DNA from: Veillonella rodentium
Lineage (GTDB): Bacteria > Bacillota > Negativicutes > Veillonellales > Veillonellaceae
Direction of reading: 5' to 3'
DNA: 64,000 bases
Assembly (NCBI RefSeq): GCF_900187285.1
Contig: NZ_LT906470.1
Location: 293,501-357,500, forward strand
The stretch's first letter is position 1, and the number at the start of each line of letters is the position of its first letter. A program made the translations under genes and the position numbers. Below the pieces are notes generated by a model. It was not told the origin of the DNA. It worked only from the letters and a program-made list of their open reading frames with translations, and made no database searches. Positions 9,679 through 18,713 of this stretch are shown in pieces.

Positions 9679-9807
9679 ACTAAGAAAAATGCAAATAGGT
9701 CTAATGGCCTATTTAGGTGCGTCTAAAAACAAAAAACACCAAGAAAATCTAGGATTTTATAAACCTAATTTTCTGGGTATTTCTTATATTGTAAAGGGAC
9801 TGCAACT

Positions 9808-9830
9808 AGAATGTGGTAAAACCACATTCT
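9808..9830 (+). repeat. Perfect hairpin in the right IS end
   Basis: AGAATGTGGT and ACCACATTCT form a 10-bp stem separated by three to four A residues. It is nested within a longer imperfect stem formed by the terminal inverted repeat and a diverged internal copy of it. Confidence 0.7.
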
Positions 9831-9875
9831 GTTACAGCCCCTTTATTATCTTTCTTCATCTCGCTGAAGGATATA

Positions 9876-9967
9876 TTTTTGAACAGAAAAACTTTTATCA
9901 TTTAATTTTTTGATGTGAATTATATTTTCAATATGGTATTAGTACGTATAAATTTTCTGTTCAAAAA
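9876..9967 (-). terminator. Long-loop inverted repeat downstream of narK
   Basis: A perfect 15-bp inverted repeat (9876-9890 and 9953-9967, core TTTTGAACAGAAAA) flanks a 62-base AT-rich spacer and ends at the narK stop codon. On the minus strand it is followed by T-rich sequence, so it may end narK transcription. The large loop makes this uncertain. Confidence 0.45.
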
Positions 9968-9968
9968 A

Positions 9969-11306
9969 TTATACATTCATATTTGCCGCCTTGCGCACAT
10001 AGAACCAGTAGCAGACCGCTACGGTCACGATGTTGAAAGCGAGCAATACGGCGAAGGCCGGATGGATATTGCCGAATGTGGAATATACGAAGCCGAAAAT
10101 TTTAGGTGTAACGAAAGCACCGTATGCAGCTACGGCCGCTACAAATCCTGTAATAAGTGAGGATAGCAACGGATTGCCGAATACATGCGGAATCATACGG
10201 AAGGTTGCGCCGGTTGCAAAACCGCAACATACGAAGGTCAATATGGACATTGTAAAGAAGAACGGAAAGTTATGCATGTCTACACCGACTGCGATTAATG
10301 CCGTTGTAGCACATAAACCGATGAGGCTTATGAAGGTAACTTTTGTACCGCTGTTGATCTTATCCGCGAGCCAGCCGCCGACAGGACGAAGTGCACCTGC
10401 TACGAGCGGGCCTACGAATGCAATCGATGCGAATGGAATTTCAGGGAACTCTTTACCTACTAAGAGGCCAAGCGCTGCGGCATAACCGGAAAAAGCACCG
10501 AAAGAGCATGTGTAAAGTAAAGTCAAAGCCCAAGTGTGTTTGTTACCGAAAATCTGTACGAGGTTTTTAGGATTCGGTTTATCTAGAGGCAGATTATCCA
10601 TGAAACGCGTCATGAGTGCAAGGATAACTACGAGCGGTACAATCCACATGAACGCTGCATTGGCAAGATATACCGCATTGCCTTTAATGATAGTCGGTGT
10701 TACACCGAAGATATTACCCAGTGTAGCGGAGCCCATAGCAAATGGAGCCAAGAAGTAGATTACGGAAATACCGAGGTTACCGATACCGCCATTGATACCG
10801 AGGGCGGTACCTTTTTCTGATTTAGGAAAGAAGTTGCCGATATATGCCATGGAGGACGAGAAGTTGGCGCCCGCTAAACCGATAAGAGCGGTTAAAATCA
10901 TAAATGTGGTATAGGAAGTCGTCGTATCCTGCACGGCAAAGCCGAGCCATACAACAGGGACCAATAAGATAAGTGTGGAGAAGAATGTCCAGTTCTTACC
11001 GCCCACCAATGCCGGCATATAGGTGTACACAAATCGTAATGTAGCACCTACGAGGCCAGGAAAGGCGGCCAATGTAAACAACTGATCCGTTGTAAAGTTA
11101 AATCCCGCGCTGTTCAGCTGTGCAGCGATGGTAGACCATAAATACCATACGCAAAATGATAAGGTTAGGGCGATAGTGGAGATAACCAGGTTTTGTTTCG
11201 CGATTTTCTTACCAAATTTCTCCCAGAACTCAGGGTTCTCCGGTTGCCAGTTTGCCACGATTTCACTGCGGCTAGCGCCTACTTGAGGCATTTTTAGTTC
11301 GCTCAT
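9969..11306 (-). CDS. narK: Nitrate/nitrite transporter, NarK family (MFS)
   Basis: A 445-residue, 12-segment major facilitator for nitrate uptake and/or nitrite export across the inner membrane. The nitrate/nitrite porter signature is present (GINGGIGNLGIS), and a second related motif with the substrate-binding Arg appears as ATFRMIPHVF in the C-terminal half. The start is ATG 11306, preceded on the minus strand by AAGGAGAAG. A longer in-frame start at 11354 lacks a Shine-Dalgarno. It is transcribed divergently from the Crp/Fnr regulator and narGHJI, so the whole block is a nitrate respiration island. The shared 302-base intergenic region carries two TGTGA-N6-TCACA-like sites, one of them about 40 bases upstream of a plausible narK transcription start. 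Confidence 0.93.
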   Translation of the reverse strand: MSELKMPQVGASRSEIVANWQPENPEFWEKFGKKIAKQNLVISTIALTLSFCVWYLWSTIAAQLNSAGFNFTTDQLFTLAAFPGLVGATLRFVYTYMPALVGGKNWTFFSTLILLVPVVWLGFAVQDTTTSYTTFMILTALIGLAGANFSSSMAYIGNFFPKSEKGTALGINGGIGNLGISVIYFLAPFAMGSATLGNIFGVTPTIIKGNAVYLANAAFMWIVPLVVILALMTRFMDNLPLDKPNPKNLVQIFGNKHTWALTLLYTCSFGAFSGYAAALGLLVGKEFPEIPFASIAFVGPLVAGALRPVGGWLADKINSGTKVTFISLIGLCATTALIAVGVDMHNFPFFFTMSILTFVCCGFATGATFRMIPHVFGNPLLSSLITGFVAAVAAYGAFVTPKIFGFVYSTFGNIHPAFAVLLAFNIVTVAVCYWFYVRKAANMNV

Positions 11307-11388
11307 AATGAACTTCTCCTTGCTATAACAACTACACAGTTTGATGAATGCCAATTCAATAAGGTACTCTCTTTCAGAATAGAATTAC

Positions 11389-11403
11389 GTTATAATTATT
11401 GTA
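11389..11403 (-). promoter_or_regulatory. Candidate -10 elements of narK
   Basis: On the minus strand TATAAC (11394-11389) and TACAAT (11403-11398) are overlapping -10 candidates. Either would place the palindrome at 11419-11434 roughly 35-45 bases upstream of the start, a usual activator position for Crp/Fnr proteins. Inference from spacing only. Confidence 0.4.
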
Positions 11404-11418
11404 TCATCTTTAATAACA

Positions 11419-11434
11419 TGTGCTTTAAATCACA
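11419..11434. promoter_or_regulatory. Crp/Fnr-type palindrome, site near narK
   Basis: TGTGC-TTTAAA-TCACA differs from the TGTGA-N6-TCACA consensus at one position. It lies in the region between narK and a Crp/Fnr-family regulator gene, which is the obvious candidate protein. Confidence 0.55.
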
Positions 11435-11466
11435 CACATATTATATAGTGTAGAATATACTATGAA

Positions 11467-11482
11467 TGTGATATAAAACACA
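11467..11482. promoter_or_regulatory. Crp/Fnr-type palindrome, second site
   Basis: TGTGA-TATAAA-ACACA, one mismatch from TGTGA-N6-TCACA. Its centre is 48 bases from the first site (11426.5 to 11474.5). It could serve the regulator and nar genes or cooperate in narK activation. Confidence 0.5.
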
Positions 11483-11608
11483 CATATATTTAAATTAATA
11501 AGTTATAATAATCCTAAGTGTACTTGAATGTATACGGATTATGTACTTTTACGAAGGATGAATTAGTTTTTCTAATGATTTATGTTGAAGTACGTAGGCG
11601 GTGATAGT

Positions 11609-12295
11609 ATGGATCGTAATCTAATTGATAAATTGCTTGCTTTGCCGGGGGATGAAGTGCATCTAAAAAAAGGTGATTTTCTCTTCCATGAGGGGGATAG
11701 GGCTGAATACTTTTATATTGTTTTAAAAGGTAGATTCAGTATAAAAAAATTTGAGGCCAGCGGGCATATATTTGCTCTGCGTCTTGTAGGCCCTGGTAAT
11801 GTAATAGGCGAGATTCCTCTCTATGAGGAGAATACAAAAACATACGTGTTTAATGCGATTGCACGAGAACCCAGTTCTGTGTATTGTATACGTTATGATG
11901 TGTTGGAGTCGGCTATTGCAAAGGATCATTCGTTAGCGATTGCGATGATGAAGATCTATACATTACATATGCGCCGCCAGCAGGCGAAGTACCGTGATTT
12001 GCTTTTATACGGCAAGAAGGGTGCTTTTTATTCTACCCTGTTACGTTTAGCCAATAGTTATGGCATTAAGCGTGAGGACGGTATCTTTATAGATATTGCC
12101 TTGACTAATCAAGAGCTGGCCGAATTTGCCGCCACATCAAGAGAAAGTTTAAATCGCATGCTCAGTGAGTTACGAAGACTAGGCTATGTAGCCTACGACA
12201 AACACCATCTGGTTATCTGTGACTTTGATGCATTAATCGGATTGCTTGATTTGGATGTCGATACTATCGATCCGAACATCAGTAACATCGAATAA
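11609..12295 (+). CDS. Crp/Fnr-family transcriptional regulator
   Basis: A 228-residue regulator with an N-terminal cyclic-nucleotide-binding-like beta barrel (KKGDFLFHEGDRAEYFYIVLKGRFSIKKF, GPGNVIGEIPLYEE), a dimerisation helix, and a C-terminal winged helix with recognition segment LTNQELAEFAATSRESLNRMLSELRRLG. The Arg-Glu/Ser pattern fits recognition of TGTGA-like half sites. The Cys residues needed for an FNR-type [4Fe-4S] cluster are absent (only two Cys, in SVYCIRY and VICDF), so it is not a classical FNR. Start ATG 11609 follows GGCGGTG; an upstream in-frame ATG at 11582 has no Shine-Dalgarno. Its position between narK and narG suggests that it controls nitrate respiration. Confidence 0.88.
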   Translation: MDRNLIDKLLALPGDEVHLKKGDFLFHEGDRAEYFYIVLKGRFSIKKFEASGHIFALRLVGPGNVIGEIPLYEENTKTYVFNAIAREPSSVYCIRYDVLESAIAKDHSLAIAMMKIYTLHMRRQQAKYRDLLLYGKKGAFYSTLLRLANSYGIKREDGIFIDIALTNQELAEFAATSRESLNRMLSELRRLGYVAYDKHHLVICDFDALIGLLDLDVDTIDPNISNIE

Positions 12296-12306
12296 TTGGC
12301 TTTTCT

Positions 12307-12343
12307 CCCTTGTGTCGGCATGCCTGGCACAAGGGATTTTTTG
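12307..12343 (+). terminator. Intrinsic terminator between regulator and narG
   Basis: CCCTTGTG (12307-12314) pairs with CACAAGGG (12328-12335), followed by ATTTTTTG. It lies only about 16 bases before the narG Shine-Dalgarno. If narG is read from upstream, this hairpin must be bypassed. Confidence 0.75.
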
Positions 12344-12365
12344 TAGTTTTGAAGGAGGACATGAG

Positions 12366-15300
12366 ATGAGCCTGTTGTCTCAAAAGTTTAAGTTTCTTCG
12401 CAAGAAGGACGTGTCTCCAAGCGGTCATCAGATTACAGAGGATGGTGGTCGTGAGTGGGAAAATTTTTATCGAGACCGTTGGTCCTACGATAAAGTAGTC
12501 CGTACGACACATGGTGTGAACTGTACCGGTTCCTGCAGCTGGAATATTTACGTTAAGAATGGTGTGGTGGCATGGGAGAATCAGGCTATCGATTATCCTG
12601 AAACGCCGGATGATATGCCAGATTATGAACCGCGCGGATGCCCTCGCGGTGCGACATTCTCCTGGTATCTCTATAGCCCGTTGCGCGTAAAATATCCGTA
12701 TGTGCGTGGCGAATTGGTTGAGCTTTGGAGAGAAGCGAAAAAGAATGCCAAGAATCCGATCGAAGCCTGGAAATCCATTGTAGAGGATCCAGAAAAAGCC
12801 AGAAAATATAAATCTGCCCGTGGTATGGGCGGCTTTGTGCGTTCCACATGGGAGGAAGCGACAGAGATTACTGCCGCATCCTTATTATATACTGCAAAAA
12901 CATACGGCCCTGACCGTAATGCGGGCTTTTCCGTAATTCCGGCGATGTCCATGTTGTCCTATGCGGCCGGTGCCCGTTTTCTTAACTTAATGGGCGGCAC
13001 TCCGTTATCATTCTATGACTGGTATGCCGATTTGCCGCCTTCCAGTCCACAAGTTTGGGGTGAACAGACTGATACGCCTGAATCCGGTGATTGGTATAAT
13101 GCGGGTTATATTATGACTTGGGGATCCAATGTTCCATTGACTCGTACGCCTGATGCTCACTTCTTGACGGAGGTTCGTTATAAAGGTACGAAGGTTGTGT
13201 CCGTATCCCCTGACTATGCGGAATCTACGACGTCCTCCGATGCATGGCTCAATGTGAAAGCCGGCACTGATGCGGCCCTTGCTATGGCAATGGGGCATGT
13301 TATCTTAAAAGAATACTACATCGATAAAGAAACGCCATACTTTAAGGAGTATGCAAAAGAGTTCACAGATATGCCGTTCCTCGTACGCGTTGAAGAAATC
13401 AACGGCAACGTGCAGCCGGGTCGCTTCTTGAATGCGAAGGACTTAGGTCGTCAAGAGGAAGGCGCTGACTTCCAGATGGTACTGATCGATGAAACGACTA
13501 AAGAAATCGTTGTTCCGAACGGTACAATGGGTGATCGTCATACCCATCCTGAGAAATGGAACTTGCGTCTTGAAAACCGCGATACGGGGGCAAAAATTGA
13601 TCCTCAATTATCCGTGTTTGACCAACGCGAGGATGTTACCATCGTTAAATTGCCATACTTTGGTGACGAGGCACATGAAGGTGTTATTGAACGTGCAATC
13701 CCTACCATTACGATACAAACTGTAGATGGCCCTGTAAAAGTAACAACCGTATACGACCTTATTCTCGCTAACTACGGTATCGACCGTGGTATCGGCGGTG
13801 AAGTAGCGACGAGTTATACTGATGACACTCCTTACACACCTACGTGGCAGGAAAAAATCACAGGCATAAAAGCTGATATCGCTATTGCTACGGCTCGTGA
13901 GTTTGCCGATAATGCGGAAAAAACGAAAGGCCGTTCCATGATTATCATGGGTGGCGGTATCAACCACTGGTATCATGCTGACATTATTTACCGCACAATC
14001 TTGAATCTTATCATGTTCTGCGGTACAGAAGGTGTTAACGGCGGCGGCTGGGCTCACTACGTAGGACAGGAAAAATTGCGCCCTGTGGAAGGCTGGGGCG
14101 GTATTATGACCGCTAATGACTGGAGCAAGGCGCCCCGTTTGCAAAATGGCACATCCTGGTTCTATTTTGCTACGGAACAATATCGTTCCGACTGTATCGA
14201 TTTAGCGGATCGTGTATCTAAATTGGCTAAGCCTCGCTACCGTCACCCCGGTGACTATAATGTGTTGGCCGCTCGTTTAGGCTGGTTGCCATCGTATCCT
14301 ACTTTCAACAAAGGCAGTCAACAATTGATTAACGATGCTCGTGCATCCGGTGCCGGTACGGAGTCTGAAATCAACCAATATGTGGCTCAATCATTGAAAA
14401 ACAAAGAATTACAATTCTGCGTAGAAGATCCGGCGGCTAAAGAGAACCATCCACGCAATTTATTTGTTTGGCGTGCGAACCTTATCGGCTCCTCCTCTAA
14501 AGGTCACGAGTATTTCTTGAAACATTTATTGGGTACTAAAAATGCGGTATTGGAAGACGATGATTCTCCTACACGTCCGGAAGAAATTAAATGGCGTGAA
14601 GCCGATGGGGCGGGTAAGCTCGATCTTTTAATCGATATCGACTTCCGCATGGCATCTACAGGTCTGTATTCAGATATCGTATTCCCTGCTGCCACATGGT
14701 ATGAAAAGGAAGATCTGTCCTCTACGGATATGCATCCATACGTACACGTATTCCAGGCTGCTGTTGACTGCGCATGGGAAACTAAATCTGACTGGGATAC
14801 ATTCCGTACCCTTGCGGAAACAGTATCTCGCGTAGCGAAAGAGTCAGGTTTTACGGAATACGAAGATATTGTAGCGGTGCCTCTTGGTCATGACAGTCCC
14901 GGTGAAGTGGCACAACCGGAAGGTAAGGTGCTCGACTGGAGTAAAGGCGAATGTGAACCGATTCCCGGTAAAACTATGCCGAACCTCGTTCATGTAAAAC
15001 GCGATTACGGTCAAATCTTTGAAAAATTCATCGCATTGGGGCCTAATATTGAAAATAAGATGGGGGCTCACGGTATGGCGTGGGATGTTTCCGACGAATA
15101 TAAGACGTTGTACGATCAGAATGGTACAATCGACAATCCTGAATTCGTTTCTCATGGTCGTCCAAGTATCTATGAATGTAAAGAAGCTTGTAATGCGGTG
15201 TTGACATTGTCATCCTGTACAAATGGTAAACTCGCTGTTCGCTCCTGGAAGGCGATGGAAGAAAAAACGGGTCTTTCCGGTCTTGAAAAGAATGCAAAGG

Positions 15301-16043
15301 GTCGCGAACAGGAAAAAATTACCTTTGATGATATGGTTCGTCAACCGCGCTTTATCATCAGTTCTGTAACAAGTACCGGTAAGAACGATAAAAATCGTCG
15401 TTATTCTCCATTTACAACATCTACGGAAGATAAGGTACCGTTCCGTACCGTAACCGGTCGCCAATCCTTCTATTGCGATCATGAAATGATGCGCGATTAC
15501 GGTGAAGCCATGGCATTGTATAAACCTGTCTTATCCTATAAACCTGTCCAAAAGGATTATTCCATTGAAGGTATACCGGAAATTACATTGAAATACTTAA
15601 CACCACATCATAAGTGGTCTACTCACAGTATGTATTTCGATAGCCAACAAATGTTGACATTGTTCCGCGGCGGTCAAACCATTTGGCTCAACGAAGATGA
15701 TGCGGCTGAAATCGGCGTAAAAGATAACGACTGGGTGGAAGCTTTCAACAAAAACGGTGTAGTAGCTGCTCGTGCAGTTGTGTCCCCTCGTATTCCTCGC
15801 GGTATTTCCTATATGCACCATTCCCAGGACCGTCATATCAACGTTCCCGGTACACAGGTTAAGAAAGATCGTCGTGGTGGTACGCACAATGCGCCGACAC
15901 ATATTCATATGAAGCCGACCCACATGATCGGCGGTTATGGTCAATTGAGCTATGGTTTTAACTACTACGGCCCTACCGGTAACCAACGTGATATGACGAT
16001 TGTGGCTCGTAAATTGAAGGAGGTGGATTGGCTTGAAGATTAA
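12366..16043 (+). CDS. narG: Respiratory nitrate reductase, alpha subunit
   Basis: A 1225-residue molybdenum (bis-MGD) catalytic subunit that reduces nitrate to nitrite on the cytoplasmic face of the membrane, using quinol electrons passed through NarI and NarH. The FS0 cluster ligands are at His49, Cys53, Cys57 and Cys92, numbering close to Escherichia coli NarG. The Mo-ligand Asp lies in the conserved SFYDWYADLPP stretch, followed by WGEQTDTPESGDWYN. ATG 12366 is preceded by GAAGGAGGA; the frame is open upstream but has no better start. It lacks a twin-arginine leader, as expected for cytoplasm-facing NarG. First gene of narGHJI, overlapping narH by 11 bases. No molybdenum-cofactor genes are in the window. 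Confidence 0.97.
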   Translation: MSLLSQKFKFLRKKDVSPSGHQITEDGGREWENFYRDRWSYDKVVRTTHGVNCTGSCSWNIYVKNGVVAWENQAIDYPETPDDMPDYEPRGCPRGATFSWYLYSPLRVKYPYVRGELVELWREAKKNAKNPIEAWKSIVEDPEKARKYKSARGMGGFVRSTWEEATEITAASLLYTAKTYGPDRNAGFSVIPAMSMLSYAAGARFLNLMGGTPLSFYDWYADLPPSSPQVWGEQTDTPESGDWYNAGYIMTWGSNVPLTRTPDAHFLTEVRYKGTKVVSVSPDYAESTTSSDAWLNVKAGTDAALAMAMGHVILKEYYIDKETPYFKEYAKEFTDMPFLVRVEEINGNVQPGRFLNAKDLGRQEEGADFQMVLIDETTKEIVVPNGTMGDRHTHPEKWNLRLENRDTGAKIDPQLSVFDQREDVTIVKLPYFGDEAHEGVIERAIPTITIQTVDGPVKVTTVYDLILANYGIDRGIGGEVATSYTDDTPYTPTWQEKITGIKADIAIATAREFADNAEKTKGRSMIIMGGGINHWYHADIIYRTILNLIMFCGTEGVNGGGWAHYVGQEKLRPVEGWGGIMTANDWSKAPRLQNGTSWFYFATEQYRSDCIDLADRVSKLAKPRYRHPGDYNVLAARLGWLPSYPTFNKGSQQLINDARASGAGTESEINQYVAQSLKNKELQFCVEDPAAKENHPRNLFVWRANLIGSSSKGHEYFLKHLLGTKNAVLEDDDSPTRPEEIKWREADGAGKLDLLIDIDFRMASTGLYSDIVFPAATWYEKEDLSSTDMHPYVHVFQAAVDCAWETKSDWDTFRTLAETVSRVAKESGFTEYEDIVAVPLGHDSPGEVAQPEGKVLDWSKGECEPIPGKTMPNLVHVKRDYGQIFEKFIALGPNIENKMGAHGMAWDVSDEYKTLYDQNGTIDNPEFVSHGRPSIYECKEACNAVLTLSSCTNGKLAVRSWKAMEEKTGLSGLEKNAKGREQEKITFDDMVRQPRFIISSVTSTGKNDKNRRYSPFTTSTEDKVPFRTVTGRQSFYCDHEMMRDYGEAMALYKPVLSYKPVQKDYSIEGIPEITLKYLTPHHKWSTHSMYFDSQQMLTLFRGGQTIWLNEDDAAEIGVKDNDWVEAFNKNGVVAARAVVSPRIPRGISYMHHSQDRHINVPGTQVKKDRRGGTHNAPTHIHMKPTHMIGGYGQLSYGFNYYGPTGNQRDMTIVARKLKEVDWLED

Positions 16044-17466
16044 AGCTCAAGTATCCATGGTCCTAAATTTGGACAAGTGTCTAGGCTGTCACACATGCTC
16101 CATCACTTGTAAAAATACGTGGACGAACCGCGAAGGCGCGGAATATATGTACTTTAATAACGTGGAAACCCGCCCAGGCGTAGGGTATCCGCGTAACTGG
16201 GAAAATCAGGAGAAGTGGAAAGGCGGCTGGATTATCGACAAGAGCGGTAAGCTGGCACTTTCTACAGGCTCTAAAGGTTCCCGTCTGATGAAGTTGTTCT
16301 ATCATCCTGAACAACCTGAATTGAAGGATTATTTTGAGCCGTGGACATATGACTATGAAACATTGATTCACTCCGGTCGTAAAAACAATCAACCGGTTGC
16401 ACGCCCCCGTTCTCTTGTAACAAAACAGAAAATGGAGGTTACCTGGGGCCCGAACTGGGATGATGATTTGGCCGGTGGCCATCATGCTCGTGAAGACGTA
16501 AACCTCACGAAAATGGGCGAAGATATCGTATTTGATTATGAGGAAGTGTTCATGCGTTATTTGCCGCGCCTTTGTAATCATTGTCTGAATCCGTCCTGTG
16601 TGGCTGCATGTCCGTCCGGCGCTATTTACAAGCGCGATGAAGACGGTGTCGTTCTCGTATCGCAGGACGTATGTCGCGGCTGGAGACATTGTGTTCCATC
16701 CTGCCCGTATAAGAAAATTTTCTATAATTGGGAAACAAACAAAGCTGAAAAATGTGTATTCTGTTATCCACGTCTGGAAAACGGTCTACCTCAGATCTGT
16801 GCGGAAACATGCGTTGGACGCATGCGTTATGTGGGCGTTGTGCTGTATGATATGGACAAGGTGGAAGAAATGGCATCTACAAGGGATGAACAGGGTATCT
16901 ACCAAAATACGGTAGATTTGATCTTGGACCCTCATGATCCGGAGATTATTAAAGCTGCTCGCGCAGAAGGTATCTCCGAAGCATTCCTGAAGGCAGCTCA
17001 GAAGTCCCCTGTTTATAGACTTGTAAAAGAATGGGGCGTAGCATTACCGTTGCATCCTGAGTATCGTACATTGCCGATGGTTTGGTATGTGCCGCCGCTC
17101 AGCCCGATTTTGCAACGTGTTACATCCGATGTATACTTGCCGGATGCACATGAAATGCGCGTACCTGTACAATATCTGGCGAATATGTTTACCGCCGGCA
17201 ATACGGAAATTTTGGCTCGCGTGTTACAACGCATTCTCGATATGCGCGAATACATGCGCCGTCGTGAAATCGAAGCGGAACCTATTGCTCACGAGGTGGA
17301 TCTTACGGAAGAGCAAATGTATGCTATGTATAAATTGCTGGCATTGTCCAAATATAATGATCGCTTTGTCATTCCGTCCGATGTCAAGGTATCCCGAGAA
17401 GGTCGCTTAGAAATGCAACAACAACGTGGTTTTGCATGTCCGACAGGGGGTTGTCATAATGGATGA
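16033..17466 (+). CDS. narH: Respiratory nitrate reductase, beta (Fe-S) subunit
   Basis: A 477-residue electron-transfer subunit with four iron-sulfur clusters linking NarI hemes to NarG. The Cys groups are visible: CLGCHTCSITCK near the N-terminus, CNHCLNPSCVAACP (about 178-191), CRGWRHCVPSCP (about 211-222, where Trp replaces one Cys, as expected for the [3Fe-4S] cluster of NarH), and CVFCYPRLENGLPQICAETC. The start is TTG 16033 inside the end of narG, with a very strong GAAGGAGGTGG at about 16017-16027. The C-terminus overlaps narJ by 8 bases, so translation of the operon is coupled. Confidence 0.96.
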   Translation: MKIKAQVSMVLNLDKCLGCHTCSITCKNTWTNREGAEYMYFNNVETRPGVGYPRNWENQEKWKGGWIIDKSGKLALSTGSKGSRLMKLFYHPEQPELKDYFEPWTYDYETLIHSGRKNNQPVARPRSLVTKQKMEVTWGPNWDDDLAGGHHAREDVNLTKMGEDIVFDYEEVFMRYLPRLCNHCLNPSCVAACPSGAIYKRDEDGVVLVSQDVCRGWRHCVPSCPYKKIFYNWETNKAEKCVFCYPRLENGLPQICAETCVGRMRYVGVVLYDMDKVEEMASTRDEQGIYQNTVDLILDPHDPEIIKAARAEGISEAFLKAAQKSPVYRLVKEWGVALPLHPEYRTLPMVWYVPPLSPILQRVTSDVYLPDAHEMRVPVQYLANMFTAGNTEILARVLQRILDMREYMRRREIEAEPIAHEVDLTEEQMYAMYKLLALSKYNDRFVIPSDVKVSREGRLEMQQQRGFACPTGGCHNG

Positions 17467-17983
17467 TGCACAAAAAATAGCTCTCATTGCTTCTTTTTTG
17501 CTTCGCTATCCCGATGAAACCTGGTATAACGAATTAGGCGAATGGAGGGAGGATGCTCAATCCGTTGAGCACCCTCAACTTCGCCAGGGTTTGTTGGAGT
17601 TCTTCGATTATATTGAGGAATCGGACCGTAAGGCTTTTGAAGATCAATATGTGCGGACCTTTGACTTCAGTCGGAATACGACGATGTATCTGTCGTCCTA
17701 CGAGGTGCAAGGTACAGGGGAACAGGCGGAAGAACTCGTTAAATACAAAGCTTTTTTCCTCGAAAACGGTTTTGACTTGCCAAAGGAAATGCCCGATTAT
17801 ATTCCGGCTATTTTAGAACTTTGCGCCGTTATCGAACCGGATAAAGCGCGTGAGGTATATGATTACTGCAAGCCGAAATTAGAGTACATTCGGGAGCGAT
17901 TGATCGAAGCAAAACTGACCTATGCTTTCTTATTTGATATCATATTGTCGGTTGCGAATGGATTGGAGGACAGTGCACGATGA
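17459..17983 (+). CDS. narJ: Nitrate reductase assembly chaperone NarJ
   Basis: A 174-residue TorD/NarJ-type helical chaperone that binds NarG and helps insert the molybdenum cofactor before membrane assembly with NarI. Family features include the N-terminal ASFLLRYPDETW and the central FDYIEESDRKAFEDQYVRTFDFS region. ATG 17459 is preceded by AGGGGG within narH, and the stop overlaps the narI start (ATGA). An in-frame upstream GTG lies inside narH without a separate ribosome site. Position between narH and narI is the standard order. Confidence 0.93.
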   Translation: MDDAQKIALIASFLLRYPDETWYNELGEWREDAQSVEHPQLRQGLLEFFDYIEESDRKAFEDQYVRTFDFSRNTTMYLSSYEVQGTGEQAEELVKYKAFFLENGFDLPKEMPDYIPAILELCAVIEPDKAREVYDYCKPKLEYIRERLIEAKLTYAFLFDIILSVANGLEDSAR

Positions 17984-18651
17984 ATCAATTTTTATGGGGC
18001 GCTTTGCCATATATTGCGTTTACCTTCTTAATCGTAGGCACGCTTGTCCGTTTCTTTTATTTTGAAAGAAACTGGACTACAAAATCTAGTGAATTCTTAG
18101 AGAAAAAACAGTTGCGCATCGCAAATCCGCTGTTTCACTTCGGTTTGCTCTGCGTTATCGGTGGGCACATAGTGGGGGTATTGGTACCTAAAGCGTGGAC
18201 CGCCGCTATCGGTATTGATGACCATATGTACCATGAAGGGGCGTTGTATTTGGGTGCTGTAGCCGGAGTTATTTTCATCGTCGGGTTTTTACTCCTGATG
18301 AAGCGCCGTTTTACGGTTCCCGCAATGAAGGTCAACACATCTCGTCTTGATAAATGGTTATATCTGTTCCTCACTTTAGCTATCTTCAGCGGCATGGCGG
18401 GTACATTGCTTAATGCATCCGGCTTCTTTGATTATCGCGTATCCATCGGTCCCTGGTTCCGCAGCTTACTATCCTTTATGCCGGATCCGTCCCTGATGGA
18501 AGGTGTGCCGTTTATGTTCAAGTTCCATATGTTGGCGTGGATGGTTGTGGCGATTATCTTCCCGTTCAGTCGGCTGGTACACTGCTTGAGTGTTCCGCTC
18601 AACTACTTGACCCGTCCGTTTATCGTTTATCGAAAACGGGATTACAAATAA
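17980..18651 (+). CDS. narI: Respiratory nitrate reductase, gamma subunit (cytochrome b)
   Basis: A 223-residue membrane subunit with five hydrophobic segments that oxidises menaquinol and carries two b hemes. The four heme-ligand histidines have the expected spacing: His53/His63 in helix 2 and His183/His201 in helix 5, compared with 56/66 and 187/205 in Escherichia coli. The start overlaps narJ (ATGA). It is the last gene of the operon, followed by an intrinsic terminator. Heme b for this subunit could come from the hem operon at 3643-8009. Confidence 0.95.
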   Translation: MNQFLWGALPYIAFTFLIVGTLVRFFYFERNWTTKSSEFLEKKQLRIANPLFHFGLLCVIGGHIVGVLVPKAWTAAIGIDDHMYHEGALYLGAVAGVIFIVGFLLLMKRRFTVPAMKVNTSRLDKWLYLFLTLAIFSGMAGTLLNASGFFDYRVSIGPWFRSLLSFMPDPSLMEGVPFMFKFHMLAWMVVAIIFPFSRLVHCLSVPLNYLTRPFIVYRKRDYK

Positions 18652-18713
18652 ATAATAGGATGATGTTTAATTTGTATGTTCCTGTCTATGAATAGGGCAC
18701 ATCAATTTTTATT

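Larger units (their letters stand above)
8066..9850 (+). mobile_element. IS1182-family-like insertion sequence, degenerate copy
   Basis: About 1.8 kb bounded by an identical 21-base inverted repeat (8066-8086 and 9830-9850, containing AAAGGGGCTGTAACA). It encloses a transposase frame that resembles the IS1182 family. Each end also forms its own hairpin: on the left, AAAGGGGCTGT pairs with ACAGCCCCC at 8090-8098; on the right, a nearly matching copy of the terminal sequence at about 9792-9816 faces 9818-9847 around AGAATGTGGT/ACCACATTCT. Inside the left end are a perfect 21-bp hairpin (8106-8126/8133-8153) and GGGTCC-CGAA-GGACCC (8174-8189), which may block read-through from outside. No clear target-site duplication is visible. 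The transposase is disrupted, so the copy should not move unaided. Confidence 0.85.

Noticed and set aside
11609-12295. Oxygen-sensing FNR with [4Fe-4S] cluster
   Set aside because: The four Cys ligands are absent; only two Cys occur, in the barrel and near the C-terminus.
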